Part shown: positions 63,027-64,000 of the stretch, in pieces
How positions within the stretch are numbered: the first letter of the stretch is position 1
Layout: the number at the start of each line of letters is the position of its first letter
Source of the DNA: Desulfobacteraceae bacterium
GTDB taxonomy: Bacteria; Desulfobacterota; Desulfobacteria; Desulfobacterales; Desulfobacteraceae
DNA length: 64,000 bases
NCBI GenBank assembly: GCA_016743945.1
Contig: JADGFI010000025.1
Location: forward strand, 1 to 64,000
Direction: 5' to 3'
Notes under the pieces: model-generated
What the model saw: the letters and a program-made list of their open reading frames with translations, nothing else
What the model was told of the DNA's origin: nothing
The model's database searches: none
Made by a program: the position numbers and the translations under genes

Positions 63027-63438
63027 CGACAAGACCGCCGGGGATATATTTGAATGCCAGCTCTGCGGGGACTGCTGCAACGGCTTTGGCGGTACCTATG
63101 TGACAGACCAGGACATTCTCAAAATCGCCGCTTTTATCAATGCTGACCCCACTACCTTTGTTGAAACCTATTGCGATTATTCCGGATCAAGACCCGTTTT
63201 AACCCTTGGCGCCAACGGAGCCTGTGTGTTTTTTGATACTAAAAAACAATGCACGATTCACCCGGTTAAACCTTATATGTGCCGTGCCTGGCCCTTTATT
63301 AAAACCATCATAAAAAACCCTGAAAACTGGAATGCAATGGCAAGTGCATGCCCTGGAATAAAAAAAGATATCCCCCATGACACCCTCCAACGAATTGTTA
63401 CCCTGGAATCCCAACAACTGGATCAATCTTTGTCATAA
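63016..63438 (+). CDS. YkgJ-type cysteine-cluster protein
   Basis: A 140-residue protein with the pattern CQLCGDCCNGFGG near 14, a mid Cys in ACVFF, CTIHPVKPYMCRAWPF and a last Cys in SACPGI. This family binds zinc or iron; function unknown. It overlaps recR by 11 bases. Confidence 0.88.
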   Translation: MDSNDKTAGDIFECQLCGDCCNGFGGTYVTDQDILKIAAFINADPTTFVETYCDYSGSRPVLTLGANGACVFFDTKKQCTIHPVKPYMCRAWPFIKTIIKNPENWNAMASACPGIKKDIPHDTLQRIVTLESQQLDQSLS

Positions 63439-63522
63439 TCTGCCATATCGATATTTTTCCTAGAGGCTTAGCGGGAAACTTGTATACCCTTTGGAAAGAA
63501 TTAAAGCCTGACCATTCTTCAA

Positions 63523-63552
63523 TTGACTTCTGCCGGATACTATTGCTAACTA
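63523..63552 (+). promoter_or_regulatory. Candidate promoter before the GspE/PilB-type gene
   Basis: TTGACT at 63523-63528 and TAACTA at 63547-63552, spaced 18 bases, 77 bases before the ATG. Confidence 0.4.
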
Positions 63553-63628
63553 TAAGGACAGACCGTAGGCTTAAATATACAAAATCTGTGAATGGCACCC
63601 CAAAAAAGGAGATTCAAACACCAGGAAC

Positions 63629-64000
63629 ATGAAACCAGAAGAGAACACACCAGAAGAGAACAAACCAGGTGAAATTGTCTCCCTATTGTTGAAAAAGGGA
63701 TTGCTGACAGAACAAAATGCTGCCTATGCCATGCGGGTAAAGTCAAAACTGTCATCGGACAAAACCCTGATCGACACCTTAAAAGACCTTAAATATATCA
63801 ACGGGGACCAGATAAAAGAGGTTTTGCGCACCAATCACCTTTCTCTGAGAATCGGTGACCTCCTGGTTGAACTGGGATATATGAGCCGGGCAAAACTTCT
63901 GACCGCACTCAACATTCAAGAAACACAGCAGGGCAAACGGCTGGGAAAAGTCATTGTTGAAAACCAGTTTATGACAGAGAGCGCTTTCATGGATGCCCTC
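63629..64000 (+). CDS. GspE/PilB-type assembly ATPase, N-terminal part (3' end beyond window)
   Basis: The frame is open from an ATG at 63629 to the window end (124 codons). After a Glu/Pro-rich start, two similar helical units of the T2SSE_N/MshEN type are seen: IVSLLLKKGLLTEQNAAYAM and IGDLLVELGYMSRAKLLTAL, the latter followed by GKRLGKVIVENQFMTE. MshEN domains can bind c-di-GMP. The Walker region would lie outside the window. With pilD at 35.5 kb it suggests a type IV pilus or type II secretion system. Confidence 0.75.
   Translation, partial: MKPEENTPEENKPGEIVSLLLKKGLLTEQNAAYAMRVKSKLSSDKTLIDTLKDLKYINGDQIKEVLRTNHLSLRIGDLLVELGYMSRAKLLTALNIQETQQGKRLGKVIVENQFMTESAFMDAL

Overview
The window looks like a chromosomal segment of a Gram-negative sulfate-reducer-type bacterium, probably a Desulfobacteraceae-like member of the Desulfobacterota. 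This is inferred from the mix of genes: a complete Tol-Pal system, an M99/Csd4-like carboxypeptidase, a bactofilin, a PEP-CTERM protein, archaeal-type short phosphatidylserine decarboxylase next to pssA, FolE2, and a type IV pilus/type II secretion set. No 16S gene is present, so the assignment is tentative.

Region 1 (1-21.2 kb, all plus strand, visibly AT-rich) is a surface-polysaccharide locus. It opens with an ABC exporter (Wzm, cut by the window edge, and a Wzt fused to an FkbM methyltransferase). Further methyltransferases, a GT2-DUF115 fusion and a two-domain flavodoxin-like protein follow. Next comes a compact Dlt-like acylation module in the order SGNH protein, carrier protein, MBOAT, a 40-residue DltX-like microprotein, a methylmalonyl-CoA-epimerase-like VOC protein and an adenylate-forming ligase. 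After it lies a cassette of CMP-sugar synthetase, HpcH/HpaI aldolase, 2-hydroxyacid dehydrogenase, NAD-epimerase, cyclase and HAD phosphatase, which could make and activate an unusual 2-keto-3-deoxy sugar acid. Two glycosyltransferases close the locus.

Region 2 (21.2-28.3 kb) begins the more GC-rich core: an OmpA-like protein, an LPP20-like lipoprotein, an exported protein of unknown function, an M18 aminopeptidase and a PBP4-type carboxypeptidase. It then runs into a 2-kb scrap zone with an intact RelE-type toxin-antitoxin pair, hipB and hipA fragments, a beheaded antitoxin with an intact toxin, and a 73-bp relic of the aminopeptidase gene.

Region 3 (28.3-58.8 kb) is housekeeping. One minus-strand series reads lon-tsaB-psd-pssA-greA-rpoZ-ttcA-folE2. 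pilD, cheX, HU and a PilZ protein follow. A second long minus-strand series reads tolQRAB-pal-cpoB-ruvCAB, then a Csd6-like L,D-transpeptidase-fold protein, a membrane protein, a Csd4-like M99 carboxypeptidase and a bactofilin, with rplM-rpsI and sbcB behind it under their own signals. The last four envelope genes resemble the Helicobacter/Campylobacter cell-shape machinery. groES-groEL, fmdB-like, a small HExxH protein, a 31-residue COX24-domain protein, hflKC, a DciA-like gene and trmN6-like follow.

Region 4 (58.8-64 kb) has tRNA-Ser(GGA) and, 1.36 kb downstream, a second copy of its 3' end. Between the two copies lies a small insertion holding one PEP-CTERM gene. The conserved dnaX-ybaB-recR block follows, then a YkgJ-type cysteine-cluster gene and the start of a GspE/PilB-type ATPase that runs off the right edge.
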